Positions 1 to 12,245 of a stretch of DNA of 64,000 bases are shown piece by piece (within the stretch, counting starts at the first letter, position 1; each line of letters opens with the position of its first letter). Position numbers and translations under genes: made by a program. The notes below the pieces were generated by a model. That model had not been told where the DNA came from and searched no databases. It saw nothing but the letters and a program-made list of their open reading frames with translations. The stretch is taken from NCBI GenBank assembly GCA_029237695.1, contig CM055275.1, positions 11,420,899-11,484,898 of the forward strand, read 5' to 3'. The DNA comes from Conchocele bisecta (Eukaryota > Mollusca > Bivalvia > Lucinida > Thyasiridae).

Positions 1-2040
1 TGTATAGACCTTGCAGTTGTAACGATGTTTGATTTCCCATCATAAGCATATCAGTTTCGTGTCTCTATTTGTACACAAATCTGTCGTGTTACCATGTATA
101 TGACCTTGTATCGTGTCTCTATATGTACACAATCTGTCTGTACATGTATATGACCTTGCTGTTGAACGAGATGTGATTCCATCACACAGATGTATACAGT
201 ATCGTGTCTCTATATGTACACAATCTGTCTGTACATGTATATGACCTTGCTGTTGAACGAGATGTGATTCCATCACAATGTAATAACCAGTATCGTGTCT
301 CTATATGTACACAATCTGTCTGTACATGTATATGACCTTGCTGTTGAACGATGTGATTCCATCACACAGATATATACAGTATCGTGTCTCTATATGTACA
401 CAATCTGTCTGTACATGTATATGACCTTGCTGTTGAACGATGTGATTCCATCAACACAGATATATAACCTTGTATCGTGTCTCTATAGTACACAATCATC
501 TGTACATGTATATGGACCTTGCTGTATGTAACGATGTGATTCCATCAACACAGATGTATCAGTATCGTGTTCTCTATATGTCACAATCTGTCTGTTACAT
601 GTATATGACCTGCGTTGAACGATGTGATTTCCATACACAGATGTATACAGTATCGTGCTCTATATGTAACACAATCTGTCTGTACATGTATATGAACCTT
701 GCTTGCTATGATGTGATTCCATCACACAGATATATACTGTATCAGTCTCTATATGTACATAACTGTCTGTACATGTATATTACCTATGCTGTTGAACGAT
801 GGAGTTCCATCACAACGAATGTATACAGTACGTGTCTCTATATGTCTCAATCTGTCTGTACAATGTATATGACCTTGCTGTTGAACATGTGATTCCATCA
901 CACAGAATGTATACAGTATCGTGTTCGTGTCTCTATATGTACACAATCTGTCTGTACATGTATATGACCTTGCTGCTGAATGATGTGATTCCATCACACA
1001 GATATATACAGTATCATGTCTCTATATGTACATAATCTGTCTGTACATGTATATTACCTTGCTGTTGAACGATGTGATTCCATCACACAGATGTATACAG
1101 TATCGTGTCTCTATATGTACACAATCTGTCTGTACATGTATATGACCTTGCTGTTGAATGATGTGATTCCATCACACAGATATATACAGTATCGTGGCTC
1201 TATACGTACACAATCTGTCTGTACATGTATATTACCTTGCTGTTGAACGATGTGATTCCATCACACAGATATATACAGTATCGTGTCTCTATATGTACAC
1301 AATCTGTCTGTACATGTATATGACCTTGCTGTTGAACGATGTGATTCCATCACACAGATGTATACAGTATCGTGTCTCTATATGTACACAATCTGTCTGT
1401 ACATGTATATGACCTTGCTGTTTGATGACGATGATTCCATCACACAGATGTATACAGTATCGTGTCTCTATATGTACACAATCTGTCTGTACATGTATAT
1501 GACCTTGCTGTTGAACGATGTGATTCCATCACACAGATGTATACAGTATCGTGTCTCTATATGTACACAATCTGTCTGTACATGTATATGACCTGCTTTT
1601 TTATGTGATATTTATCACAGTGATACATAAAGTGTCCTCTATGTACACAATCGTCTGTACATGTATTTTAACCTTGCTGTTGAAACGTTGTGATTCATCC
1701 AAACAGAAATGTATTAACAGTTATCGTGTCTCTAATATGTAACAATTCTTGTCTGTTAAACATGTATATGACCTTGCTGGTGAAAACGAATGGTTGATTT
1801 CCATCACACAGATGTAATACAGTTATTCGTTGTATTCTATATGTAACCACAATCCTTGGTTGTTAATTGTATATGTATATTACTTGCTGTTTGAACGATG
1901 TGATTCCATCCACACACAGATGTTTACAGTATCGTGCTCAAGTGCTACTATATACCAATCTGTCGTGCTCTAGTGCTCTATTATGCACATCTGGTCTGTT
2001 ACTGTATACATATGACCTTGCTGTTGAACTAACATAAATC
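1..2040. repeat. 89-bp tandem satellite
   Basis: Tandem monomers of about 89 bp carry the core GACCTTGCTGTTGAACGATG and a TATCGTGTCTCTATATG segment. Spacing measured between 1101 and 1190 is 89 bp. Monomers at about 900-1580 are nearly identical, while those at 1-870 and 1580-2040 carry many one-base indels. Degenerate pieces of the core continue to about 2110 and recur near 2500. Reading frames across the array are repeat artefacts. Confidence 0.93.
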
Positions 2041-2567
2041 CACAATCAATCGATCCACCATACAGGTTTTATTCTTGTCTGTATATGACCTTGCGTTAAA
2101 CTGACATAAAACCACAATCAGTCAATCCACCATACAGATGCATTTCTGTCTGTATATTATGATGTTCTTGTGGTCGCCTGCTCACCTGCTCACCAAAGAC
2201 AATTACGGTAGATGGATATAACGTTCTTCTGATCACCCTCTGAGTTGCACCTTGTCTGGAATTGCATAGTGGAATTAGCCTACATCTCTGAGTTCCGGGT
2301 TAGCACCCGTGCCTAGACTACCAAACGGCGGCGCAAGGTGACCCTGCATGGGTCCAACCTTACAACCAGCCAAACTGAGTGTATATCGCTAAGTCTAGCC
2401 ATCCCCAACAGACGGCTTTATATATTCTAAGGATGACATTTACGCACTTGTCTGGTTACACCAACATGAATGATGAGGGAAGGCCATATCATTAATACCT
2501 TGCTGTTGAACTGATTTAACACCACCAAAATCAATCCTTGTCATGAATTCGAACCAATCATCCGCAG
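2041..2567 (+). other. intron upstream of the first visible LRR exon
   Basis: Non-coding. It holds two degenerate pieces of the 89-bp satellite core (near 2085 and 2500) and otherwise no recognisable element. It ends in the acceptor CCGCAG at 2562-2567. Upstream exons of the gene lie outside the window. Confidence 0.6.
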
Positions 2568-2698
2568 GTGTTGTATTCTTCAAGGACATGAGCATGGCTC
2601 CGTTCTACAGCCTGCGGGACTTGACGTCCATTTCCCTGGCAGAGAGTGAGGTCACAGATACCACACTGGTGCGGCTTGCAAATCGATGTGGCGATAAG
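2568..2698 (+). CDS. LRR protein, visible exon 1
   Basis: An internal exon of a host gene for a cysteine-containing leucine-rich-repeat protein (the class found in FBXL-type F-box proteins and AMN1). It encodes about 43 residues, including SLRDLTSISLAESEVTD followed by TTLVRLANRCGDK, which fits the LRR-CC pattern LxxLxLxxxxxITDxxLxxLxxxC. The acceptor is CCGCAG before 2568 and the donor AAG/GTATCA after 2698, ending in phase 0. No F-box is visible, so substrate-adaptor function is only a possibility. Codon use is more GC-rich than the surrounding introns, as expected of a real exon. The start codon and N-terminus are upstream of the window. Confidence 0.8.
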
Positions 2699-2710
2699 GT
2701 ATCACACTTG

Positions 2711-3030
2711 TTATACCCCACCCACAACAAGTTTTCGGGGGGTATACTGTAGTAGGGTTGTCCGTCCGCCCGCCCGCCCGCCCGTCCGTCCGTCCGTCCG
2801 TCCGTCCGTCACTAAACTTAACATCAGAGAATTATGTTATAACTTCTATTTCCTTCATTGAAAATTCTTAATATTTCATGCATGCATTCCTCTAAGGCTC
2901 TACTTTCATGCTGTGACAAAATCAATGACCGTCCAATCTTAGTCTCTTAATCCGTCACTAAACTTAACATCAGAGAAATCGGTTATAACTTCTGTTTCCT
3001 TCATCAAAAATTCTTCATATTTCATGCATG
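2711..3030. repeat. pearl-like element, TATACCCC family
   Basis: Begins with a GC hairpin (TATACCCCACCC...GGGGGGTATACTG), followed by a CCGC/CCGT microsatellite at 2764-2808 and a unit with ATCAGAGAAAT and ATAACTTCTATTTCCTTCAT. The unit is partly repeated at about 2950. The same family occurs at 11,286 and 11,606. Confidence 0.6.
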
Positions 3031-3159
3031 CATTCCTCATCAAGGAATCACTACCGTTTCCAAGCCGAGCTTGATGAACTTTGTGTCAAAAGATAATCTA
3101 GCCTGGTAATTTTGGCTCACAAATCGATTTGGAAATACGTTAGCAGTCCTTTCATTGTC

Positions 3160-4205
3160 GCGCCTGCTTTAGCAGAAGGCGCAGCTATAGTTGCCGCTTT
3201 TTCCGTCGTCGTCCATGTCGTCATCGTCCGAAATGTCAACAAGTTTGTACAAGCTTCATCATCATGTTATAACCTTAATATTACTTGACAGATTTATTCA
3301 ATACTTAGACACACTTTGTTGCGGAAACACTATAAAGCCATTTTTTTGCGTCAAAAAGTTTGTACAAGGTTCTTCATCATGGTATAACTTTAATATTACT
3401 TGACTGATTGCTTCAATATTTGGACACTTTGATATATGTGAGCATTTGGAACACACTCATGCTGCCATTAACATGACATTGACCACGTTTACCTTCACAT
3501 TTTTACGAACATACTAGTCATTGTTTTTGCATCAAAAGGTTGGTACAAGCTATGATATAACTTTAATATTACTTAATGGATTTCTTCAATTGATACATGT
3601 GATCATTCGGAACACCCTCATGCCGCCATTGACATGACCTTGACCTTTTTTATCTTCACATGTTTGCGGAAACATGTAGCCATTTGTTTGCGACAAAAAG
3701 TTTGTACAAATTTCTTATCATCGTATGACATTAATGTTACTTGATGGATTGCTTCATTGTTTGGACACTTGATACATGTAAGCTGCCAATAACATGACCT
3801 TAACCTTTTTTCACCTTCACATTTTTGCGGAAACACTTAGCCATTTTTTGCATCAAAATGTTTGTATAAGTTTCTTCCTCAGGATATAACTTTAATATTA
3901 CTTGACAGATTGATTCAATATTTGGACACTTGATACATGTGAACATTTGGAACACACTCATGCCCCCATTAACATGACCTTGAATTTTTGTACCTTCACA
4001 TTTTTGCGGAAACACTTAGCCATATTTTTCGTCAAAAAGTTTGTACAAGTTTCTTCATCATCGGACAACATTAATGTTACTTGTTGCATTGCTTCAATAT
4101 TTGGTCACTTGATACATGTAAGCATTTGGAACACACTCCTGCCGCCATTAACATGACCCTCACCTTTACATGGGTTTGGAAACTCTATAACCATTTATTT
4201 ATGTC
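3160..4205. repeat. pearl-like element with ~175-bp tandem units
   Basis: Starts with a CGCCTGCTTTAGCAGAAGGCG hairpin-like head. About six diverged units of 165-180 bp follow, each with TTGCGGAAACA, AAAAAGTTTGTACAAG, TTAATATTACTTGA and TTTGGAACACACTCATGC. The unit period is close to nucleosome length. No coding potential. Confidence 0.6.
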
Positions 4206-4207
4206 AA

Positions 4208-4450
4208 AAAGTTTCTTTAACCCTTAGACTGCTACTCACAACAATTGTCGTCTGCTGTTGCTTTTATATCTTGCCTTATTTCTCAATGAAAACATGGTTT
4301 GACAGCACTTTAGAATCATTTCCATTGGAAATGATTCTAAAGTGCTGTCAAAGCAGGTTGTAAATTATTCTAAATTGCTGTCAAAGCATGTTTTTGATGA
4401 TAAAAATGGAAAATAAACAGCAGACAACAACAAAATTAAGATAGCGGTGT
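4208..4450. mobile_element. TTAA-flanked foldback MITE (copy 1)
   Basis: Begins TTAACCCTTAGACTGCTA. The central palindrome contains TTTGACAGCACTTTAGAATC and its complement around CATTTCCATTGGAAATG, then the terminal CAGCAGACAACA and AAGATAGCGGTG. The right terminus has lost the CTAAGGGTTAA end. It lies just upstream of exon 2. Confidence 0.8.
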
Positions 4451-4498
4451 TTTATACCTGTATGTCTGTTTATGACTATATTGTGTTGTTGCTTGTAG

Positions 4499-4582
4499 CT
4501 GCAGGAGTTGGACCTGTCCTACTGTGAAGAGATTACGGAAAACGGGCTAAACGCCGTCTGTACGAAATGTACGAACCTCCGG
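4499..4582 (+). CDS. LRR protein, visible exon 2
   Basis: An 84-bp exon, exactly 28 codons or one leucine-rich repeat: LQELDLSYCEEITENGLNAV followed by CTKCTNLR. It matches the LRR-CC consensus very closely. The acceptor is GCTTGTAG before 4499 and the donor CGG/GTAAGT after 4582. Both junctions are phase 0, so it joins in frame to the exon ending at 2698. One exon per repeat is common in this family. Its role is as part of the curved solenoid that binds a partner protein, which cannot be named from sequence. Confidence 0.88.
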
Positions 4583-4780
4583 GTAAGTGAAATGCATTTC
4601 CATCCCACTGCAGTGCTCTTTCAGATGAAATTTGAACATTGGCCCTGTCTCTGTATGACCTTATCTGTTGTGGGATGTTTCACATTTTGGATGAGTCTTG
4701 AAAGTGAGGTCCCTTTCTCTATATGACGTTAGCTGTTGCTGTGACATTAAATGCTTTTACCTATCTCCTTTTCTGTCAAC
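4583..4780 (+). other. intron segment, diverged short repeat
   Basis: Contains two near-copies of a CCTNTCTCTNTATGACCTTATCTGTTG-like stretch (near 4645 and 4710). No gene is seen. Confidence 0.4.
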
Positions 4781-7700
4781 CATTCACACGTACCGGTACA
4801 GAACGTACAGAGGTGTCCCTATCTGACTTCATGCCATTCACACATACAGGTACAGAATGTACAGAGATGTCCCTATCTGACTTCATGCCATTCACACGTA
4901 CCGGTACAGAAGGTACAGAGGTACCATTCACACATACAGGTACAGAATGTACAGAGATACCATTCACACATACAGGTACAGAAGGTACAGAGATACCATT
5001 CACACATACAGGTACAGAATGTACAGAGATACCATTCACACATACAGGTACAGAAGGTACAGAGATGTAGGTACAGAGATGTCCCTATCTGACTTCATGT
5101 CATTCACACATACAGGTACAGAAGGTACAGAGATGTCCCTATCTGACTTCATGTCATTCACACATACATGTACAGAAGGTACAGAGATGTCCCTATCTGA
5201 CTTCATGTCATTCACACATACATGTACAGAAGGTACAGAGTGTGCCCTATCTGACTTCAGTTCCATTCCACACATACAGGTACAGAAGGTAGGACAGAGA
5301 TTTCCTATGCTGACTTCATGTCATTCACACATACATGTACATAAGGTACATAATTGTCCCTATCTGACTTCATGCATTCCACGTACAGTAAAGGCAGAAT
5401 GTACAGAGATGTCCCTATCTGACTTCATTTCATTCACCTTACCGGTACAGAAAGGTACAGAGATGTCCCAGCTGACTTTCATGTCATTCAGCGACATACA
5501 AGGTACAGAATGTAACACATATGTCCCTATCTGACTTCATAGCATTCACACATACAGGAAACAGAAGTACAGAGATGTCCCTCATCTGACTTCATGTCAT
5601 TGCACACATACAGGTACAGAAGGTACAGAGATGTCCCTATCTGACTTCAATGTCCAATTCACACATACAGAGTACAGAAGGTACAGAGATGTCCCTATGT
5701 GACATTCAATGTCATTCCCACCCGTACCGGTACAGAAGGTAACAGAGAGGTGTTCCCCTATCTGACATCATTCCATTCACACATACAGGTACAGAAGGTA
5801 TCAGAGATGTCCCTATCTGGACTTCATGTCATTCACACACACAGGTACAAAGGTTACAGAGATGTCCCTATCCTGACTTCAATGTCCAATTCAACACATA
5901 CAGGGTACAGAAGGGTACAGGATATGTCCGCATCTTACTTCATGTTCCCTTTCACGAACATACAGGTAAGAAGGTACAGGATGTTCCCTAATCTGACTTC
6001 CATAACCATTCACACATACAGTAAAGAAGGATTACAGAGAGTTCCTCCCTATCTTAACTTCAAGTCATTCGCGCGGACACATACAGGCACATAAGGGTTT
6101 ACCCGGAGATGTCCCCTATCTACTTCATGCCATTCACACCCATACATTACAGAAGGTTGAGAGATGTCCTATCTGACATCAATGGCCATTCACACAACAT
6201 ATACAGAAGGACAGAAGATGTCCCTATCTGACTTTCCCATTGCCATTCACACTACAGGTACATAAATTTACAGAAGGATAACCATTCACACATTACAGTA
6301 CAGAATGGTACATAAGATGTCCCTATCCCTGACTTCATGCCATTTCACACATTAACAGGAACAGAATTTAACAGAGGATACCATTCACACATAACAGGTA
6401 CAGAAAGTACAGAGGATACCATTCACACATACTATCAGAAAGGTTGAGAAGAATGGTCCCTATCAGACTTCCATGCCATTCACAAAAACCCATACAGGTT
6501 ACATAAGTTACAGAAAATTAAACCCTATCTGACTTCATATCATCACATATACAGGTACAGAAAGGTTACAAGAAGTTCCCAAATCTGACTTCAGCCATTC
6601 ACACATACAGGACAGAAGGTACAGAGATTTCCTACCTGACTTCAGCCATTCACACTACATTTACAAAGGAACACAGAATGTCCCTATCAGACTTCATGTC
6701 ATTCCACACATGCAGGTACAGAAATGTTCCTATCTGACTTCATGTCATTTCACACATTCCATTACAGAAGGTACAGAGATGTCCCTATCTGACTTCATGT
6801 CATTCACACATAAGGTACAGAAGTACAGAGATTTGACCCTATCTTATTCTGATCAATGCCATTCACAATTACATGTACAGAAGCTACAGAGATGTCCCTA
6901 ACTTGACTTCATGTCATTCACATGAAGGTTACAGATGGTTCTATTCTGAACTTTCATGTCATTCACAAATTACATGGTAGAAGGTACGAGATGTCCCTAT
7001 TGACTTCATGTCATTCCCACAATAAGGTACAGAAGGTTACAGAGTGTCCCTATCCTTACTATCTTACTCAGCATTCACACATTTACAGGGTACAGAATGT
7101 ACCCAAAAGATGATGGTCCCTATCTGACTTCATGTCATTCACTACTTACTACAGACAGAAAGGTACAGATATGTCCCTATCTGACTTCATGTCATTCACA
7201 CATACAGGTACAGAAGGTACAGAGATGTCCCTATCTGACTTCATGCCATTCACACATACAGGTACAGAATGTACAGAGATGTCCCTATCTGACTTCATGT
7301 CATTCACACATACAGGTACAGAAATGTTCCTATCTGACTTCATGTCATTCACACATACGTGTACAGAAGGTACAGAGATGTCCCTATCTGACTTCATGTC
7401 ATTCACACATACAGGTACAGAAGGTACAGAGATGTCCCTATCTGACTTCATGTCATTCACACATACGGGTACAGAATGTACAGAGATGTCCCTATCTGAC
7501 TTCATGTCATTCACACATACAGGTAGAGAAGGTACAGAGATCTCCCTATCTGACTTCATGTCATTCACACATACAGGTACAGAAGGTACAGAGATGTCCC
7601 TATCTGACTTCATGTCATTCACACATACAGGTAGAGAATGTACAGAGATGTCCCTATCTGACTTCATGTCATTCACACATACAGGTACAGAAGGTACAGA

Positions 7701-7900
7701 GGTGTCCCTAACTGACTTCATGTCATTCACACACACAGGTACAGAATGTACAGAGGTGTCCCTATCTGACTTCATGCCATTCACACATACAGGTAGAGAA
7801 GGTACAGAGATGTCCCTATCTGACTTCATGTCATTCACACATACAGGTACAGAAATATCCCTATCTGACTTCGTTCAACACTTTCTGTCCCACAACTGTC
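4780..7900. repeat. 54-bp satellite derived from an exon/intron junction
   Basis: About 55 tandem monomers of 54 bp containing CACACATACAGGTACAGAAG, GTACAGAGATGTCCC and TATCTGACTTCATG. Monomers at 7,160-7,850 are almost identical, whereas 5,260-7,150 is full of single-base indels. Because 54 is a multiple of three, both strands stay open for 200-300 codons in the clean part; these frames are not genes. The monomer aligns with the acceptor and first ~45 bp of the exon at 8329 (AGGTACTGAAGCTACAGAAG, then a GTCAGACTTCA block). In that frame the monomer reads VQKVQRCP against the exon's VLKLQKCP. Confidence 0.88.
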
Positions 7901-8262
7901 ACCGGATCGCAGAACTTGTCATGAGTCAATCGATCAATCAATCATACATACAGGTACTAAAGCTACAAAAAGACTTTGGATTTCACGTTCTACTGCTGCC
8001 AGATCTGAGAACTTGTGCTTCAGTCAGTCAATCAGTCCGTCAAGTCAAGTCACAGTAACAGTCTCAAGTCAAGTCAAGTCTCAAGTCAAGTCTTCACGTT
8101 CTACTGCCAACAGATCTCGGAACTTGTGATGGAGTCAGTCAGTCAGTCAATCAATCAATCAGTCAATCAGTCAATCAATCACGCAATACAGGTACTAAAG
8201 CTACAAAAAGACTTCATGACTTCACATTCTACTGCTGCCAGATCTCAGAACTTGTGATGGAG
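7852..8262 (+). pseudogene. decayed partial copies of LRR exon 3
   Basis: Three or four diverged copies of the exon at 8329, each starting at a CAGGTACT- or CAGGTACA-type junction. One at 7852-7925 keeps CTTTCTGTCCCACAACTG and CCGGATCGCAGAACTTGTC, matching the exon's CTTCTGTCCCAGCACTG and CCGGATCTCGGAACTC. Others are near 7952, 8090 and 8192. AGTC/AATC microsatellite runs separate them. They form a gradient between the 54-bp satellite and the intact exon. Confidence 0.7.
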
Positions 8263-8328
8263 TCAGTCAATCAATAAATCAAATCCATCCAACCAATTAA
8301 TCAGTCTATCAATCAATCTCCCACACAG

Positions 8329-8521
8329 GTACTGAAGCTACAGAAGTGCCCCGTGTCAGACTTCACGCTGCATCTTCTGTCCCAGCACTGCCGCCGGATC
8401 TCGGAACTCGCGATAGAGTACGTCGAAGGTCAGGCAAAGTCATCGTTCTCCGAGCAGGGAGTCTTGTCGGTCGCGGAGTCGCTCGGCAACCTGACCTCAC
8501 TCAACATTAGCTGGAACCTCA
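8329..8521 (+). CDS. LRR protein, visible exon 3
   Basis: A 193-bp exon starting in phase 0 after CCCACACAG and ending in phase 1 before GTATGTAAA. It encodes about 64 residues with two repeat-like segments: VLKLQKCPVSDFTLHLLSQH with CRRISELAIEY, and SEQGVLSVAESLGNLTSLNI. LRR spacing is kept, although a less regular stretch (EYVEGQAKSSF) separates them. The acceptor region of this exon has been amplified upstream into a satellite, so correct 3' splice choice faces dozens of near-identical decoy acceptors in the preceding intron. Confidence 0.85.
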
Positions 8522-9035
8522 GTATGTAAATATTCCATAACTACACAATTTGACCTTTAATTTTGACCTTGTACTCCAGACAAGTACAAAGGAAAATTGA
8601 TATAGCCAGACAGTAATGCTATCGAAGAAATTAATCAATATTCAATAACTACTATAAACTTGACCTTCATTCCTGACCTTTATTATATACCTACCCATGA
8701 AATACATAGTTATACGATGTAAATAAAAGTCATATGTTCGATGAAATAAACAACTTCCGGTGAAAATACGACAACTTACGCTATCTATATTCATAACGTG
8801 CATCTGCAGTGCCGGACTGCAAATAGGCTGCAAATACACATTCATTACCGTATACAGTCTAAAAAACTGATACTTTCCATGGAGCGGTATATAATAAATA
8901 GAATATTCATATATGTCATGTTCGTTGCAAAAATATGAATATCCTCTATTTAACACCTGTACTTGGAGCATAAGGAAATACAGTCAGACATTTGATACTA
9001 TCAATATTCAATACTAACTTTGACCTTGACTTTTG
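8522..9035 (+). other. intron, nothing recognised
   Basis: AT-rich non-coding sequence with two near-copies of a TTGACCTT-TTGACCTTG phrase (8550, 8655, 9020). A frame on the minus strand (8642-8971) has no recognisable domain or coding bias and is discounted. Confidence 0.4.
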
Positions 9036-9040
9036 GCTTT

Positions 9041-9895
9041 TTATGCCCCCGCTACCGAAAGGTACGGGGGTCATATAGTGTTACCGGTGTCCGTCCGTAC
9101 GTCCGTCCCGTCCGTACGTCCGTCCGTCCCGTCCGTCATCCGTCCGTACGTCCCGATATTACCATATTCTTTAGTAACTTCTACATGGCTTCACATATTA
9201 TGTCAATATTTATACACGTGATACATATGAACATGCCTTACACACTCCACCCCCCAGTACTTCCACCTTGACCTTTGGCCTTGACCTTTTCCACTTTAAA
9301 TGTTTGCTTGGCACTTTGGGACAAATCTACGTGCACGTTTCTCAATCCTACACTAACTTCTCAATACTTTTGCCAATCGCTTAAATATTTATACACATGA
9401 TACATATGAACATGCCCTACACACTCCACCACCCAGTACTTCGACCGTGACCATTGCCCTTGACCTTTTCCACTTTAATTGTTTACTTGCCACTTTGGGA
9501 CAAATCTACGTGCGCGTTTATCAATCCTACACTAACTTTCACACACGCATTGCTCCAATGGTCCTCTACCGCCCTGTGACAAATCCACATTCGTCCTGCC
9601 CCCACTAAGCACAGGGTCAAGGTCACAGACTTGGTGCGTTTGAAACCTTAACATTCAGTTAAATGGCTTATAATTTGTGTTTCCTTGCTCGGATCTGCTT
9701 CACATTTCACACACGCATTGCTACAATGGTCCTCTACCGCCCTGTGACAAATCCACATTCGTCCCGCCCCCACTAAGCCCAGGGTCAAGGTGCGTTCAAA
9801 ACCTTAACGCTCGGGTAAATGGCTTATAATCAAATATGCCTCGTTTTCTTTGGCTGCCAGCGGGGGCATTCATGTGCCAACAGGCCACATTTCTA
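9041..9895. repeat. pearl-like element, ATGCCCC family
   Basis: Head ATGCCCCCGCTACCGAAAGG with GTACGGGGGTCAT, then a CCGTCCGTACGT microsatellite (9088-9155), then tandem units (about 175 bp) with CCGCCCTGTGACAAATCC and CGCATTGCTNCAATGGTCC. It closes with AGCGGGGGCATTCATG near 9860, complementary to the head. The same family lies at 59,818. Confidence 0.65.
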
Positions 9896-10249
9896 GTTTA
9901 ATTCATGTCCAACAAGTGGCGAGTCAATTTTTGTGTTGGAGAGGATTTTCTTGTCACTGGTCCGATTTGGCGAGTGATAAATTTGTGAAAGGCCATTCTG
10001 TATTTTTCAAAAGCTAAGAAAACTGACTTAAAAATGACAATATTCACATCTTTAGTTCTTTTTTTTTTATTTGTGCGCGATTTCAAAACCATAAATTATA
10101 TTTTAATGTTTACATTAGAAACTGGGATATTGATCAATTGCAGCATCCCTGTACTAGACAATTGGATGTCTAGACAGTTGCTATATGCATGACCGATAGT
10201 TTTTCCTCGTTTTTATTCGAGCGCTAGCACAAGGAGATAATTCTAATGA

Positions 10250-10425
10250 AATGCCAAGATATGTTTTCATTTCCAAGCAAACTATTCAATAATTGCTGTC
10301 TGTTAATGTGTAAACAGTAGTGTGATTTTATTTTAACCAATTAAACTTTTGAATTACCCAATTGCTTCAGATATGATGGAGTGACAATACTCAATTACTA
10401 ATTCCTTATCTGGAGCCCTGCACTG
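10250..10425. mobile_element. CTCCAGATAAGG MITE, partial copy
   Basis: The right part of the element that is complete at 16,713, 27,476 and 50,697. It shares AACAGTAGTGTGATTTTATT, CCCAATTGCTTCAGA and the terminus TTCCTTATCTGGAGCCCTG. The left part is missing. Confidence 0.65.
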
Positions 10426-10544
10426 CAGGCTAATCAAAGAAAATTGAATACACACTACTGTTACCTGCGTGTGTCCACTGTGTCAATATTTGGCTGGGGG
10501 GATTGCATATGGCCCGTTTCTCATGTCACATGACAAATGAGTTC

Positions 10545-10930
10545 TCTATGGGAATTTAACATGGGGGAAAAGGAGGTGGAGAACCTGGATGAGTTTACAG
10601 GGCGAACTGGGCGAAATTCTCTCCCTAAATTGTCTGACTTCTCCCTATTTTGAGTTGAGGGAGAAGTTTTTCACTATATAAAACAGAAGTTTTGGAAAAA
10701 ATGGTCTATTTTCTCAATTTTTTAATGAAAACTTCTCCCAATTTTGAAGGGCTAGCTTGAACCCTGCAGTGGAGAAGGAGTCGAAAAACTAAACAAAAAT
10801 GGAAATTGATTCTGAAACCTAGCTATATAGCTTGGAAATGATCTAACTAAGAAAACAAATGTTACATTTTGAAAATCGGTCCACTGTTTCTGAAATTAGC
10901 AACATTTCCCCATGTTAAATTCCTATTAGT
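10545..10930. mobile_element. foldback element, GGGAATTTAACATGGGG ends
   Basis: Left end CTATGGGAATTTAACATGGG; right end CCCCATGTTAAATTCCTAT, which is its inverse. Internal TTCTCCCTAAATTGTCTGAC and a second TTCTCCCAATTTTGAAGG-type stretch are also roughly inverted. A related smaller copy is at 13,806-14,036 and fragments lie near 11,030 and 47,265. Confidence 0.6.
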
Positions 10931-11285
10931 AGAGTTTCCATCCCTATACTGTATACTCAATATGGAACCCGGACATTTTTGAGAGTGTGAACATGGGGAA
11001 ATATTCAGTATTTCTGAAGATGTCTATGGGGATTTAACATGGGGAAATTGGTTTTTTTTTCGCAATAAAATCAATATTGGACCAAATTTCAGGAAATAAA
11101 AAGTAGGGTCATTCTTAAATTTTGCTATAATTTAATATATGAAAAAATATATTGTTTTTGCATTAATATTTACATAGCCGTAACATTTGGGCAGGTTTCG
11201 TGAAACAGACAGTAAATGGGGAGGTGTGTTTCCTGTTAAAATCGTGTTTACGAAGGTAATTACACTCGCATGCTTCACAATTTAA

Positions 11286-11850
11286 TTATACCCCCCGCAA
11301 CGAGTTGTGGGGGGAGGGGGTATACTGGAGTCAGGTTGTCCGTCCGTGCGTCCGTAAACTTAACATCAGAGAAATATTGTTATAACTTCTATTTCCTTCA
11401 TCTAAAAGGCTTTATATTTCACACATGTATTCCTGTAAGGCTCTACTACCATGCTGTGCCAAATCCACGACCGTCCAACCCCCGCTGATCCCAAGGTCAA
11501 GGTCAAATACTTGGTCTCTTTACAAAACTTAACATCAGAGAAATATTGTTATAACTTCTATTTCCGTCATCTAAGATGCTTAATATTTCACACATGCTTC
11601 ACAATTTAATTATACCCCCCTCAACGAGTTGTGGGGGGGTGGTATACTGGAGTCATGTTGTCCGTCCGTGCGTCCGTGCATCCGTAAACTTAACACCAGA
11701 GAAATATTGTTATAACTTCTATTTCCTTCATCTAAAATGCTTTATATTTCACACATGTATTCCTGTAAGGCTCTACTACCATGCTGTGCCAAATCCACAA
11801 CTGTCCAACCTCCGCTGTGACAAATTCACGTTTGTGCCGCCCCGCTAAGC
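11286..11850. repeat. two tandem pearl-like elements, TATACCCC family
   Basis: Heads at 11,286 and 11,606 (TATACCCCCC...GTTGTGGGGGG then TATACTGGAGTC) each precede CCGTCCGTGCGTCCGT and a unit with AACTTAACATCAGAGAAATA. The two copies are direct repeats about 320 bp apart and over 90 percent alike by eye. Confidence 0.65.
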
Positions 11851-12245
11851 CCAGTCAAGGTGACAAGCCCACACACTTGGAAAATGTTTACATATTTAGG
11901 GGTACCTGGGCCCACGCGGGGGGTATTCCATAAGCCTCGCTTACTGACCAATCTTGTATTCTCAGAGTCAACTTTTTTGACAATTTTCAAGAAACTTGAC
12001 ATAATTATTGAAAACAATGGTGTACATATGCTTGCAATATGGCTACATGGTATACAACACACATGGACAGAGTTGATGATGAAACAAAATCAATTTCCTT
12101 AACTGGAATTAGAAAACCTCTAAACCAAACTTTTCAGTCTGTCCCCAGGGTGTTCGGTTTAGAGGGGTTTCGCTATATAAACCACACATGCCATATACCC
12201 ATTTCTTAATTCACAGTTACAATATCTTATTTACCTATTACGCAG
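11850..12245 (+). other. intron segment, nothing recognised
   Basis: Non-coding. Contains GGTACCTGGGCCCACGCG and an AAACCTCTAAACC phrase that also occurs as its complement in GGTTTAGAGGGG (12,110-12,170), a weak hairpin. It ends in the acceptor ATTACGCAG at 12,237-12,245. Confidence 0.4.

Noticed and set aside
1..2040. CRISPR-like appearance of regular repeats
   Set aside because: Whole monomers repeat without unique spacers, no cas genes, eukaryotic context; it is a satellite. The same applies to the arrays at 4.8-7.9, 17.9-19.0 and 21.3 kb.
7132..8058. A 308-codon open frame, with a 229-codon frame on the opposite strand
   Set aside because: Both follow from a 54-bp satellite with no stop in any of several frames; repeats are near-identical and there is no start context, domain or splice support.
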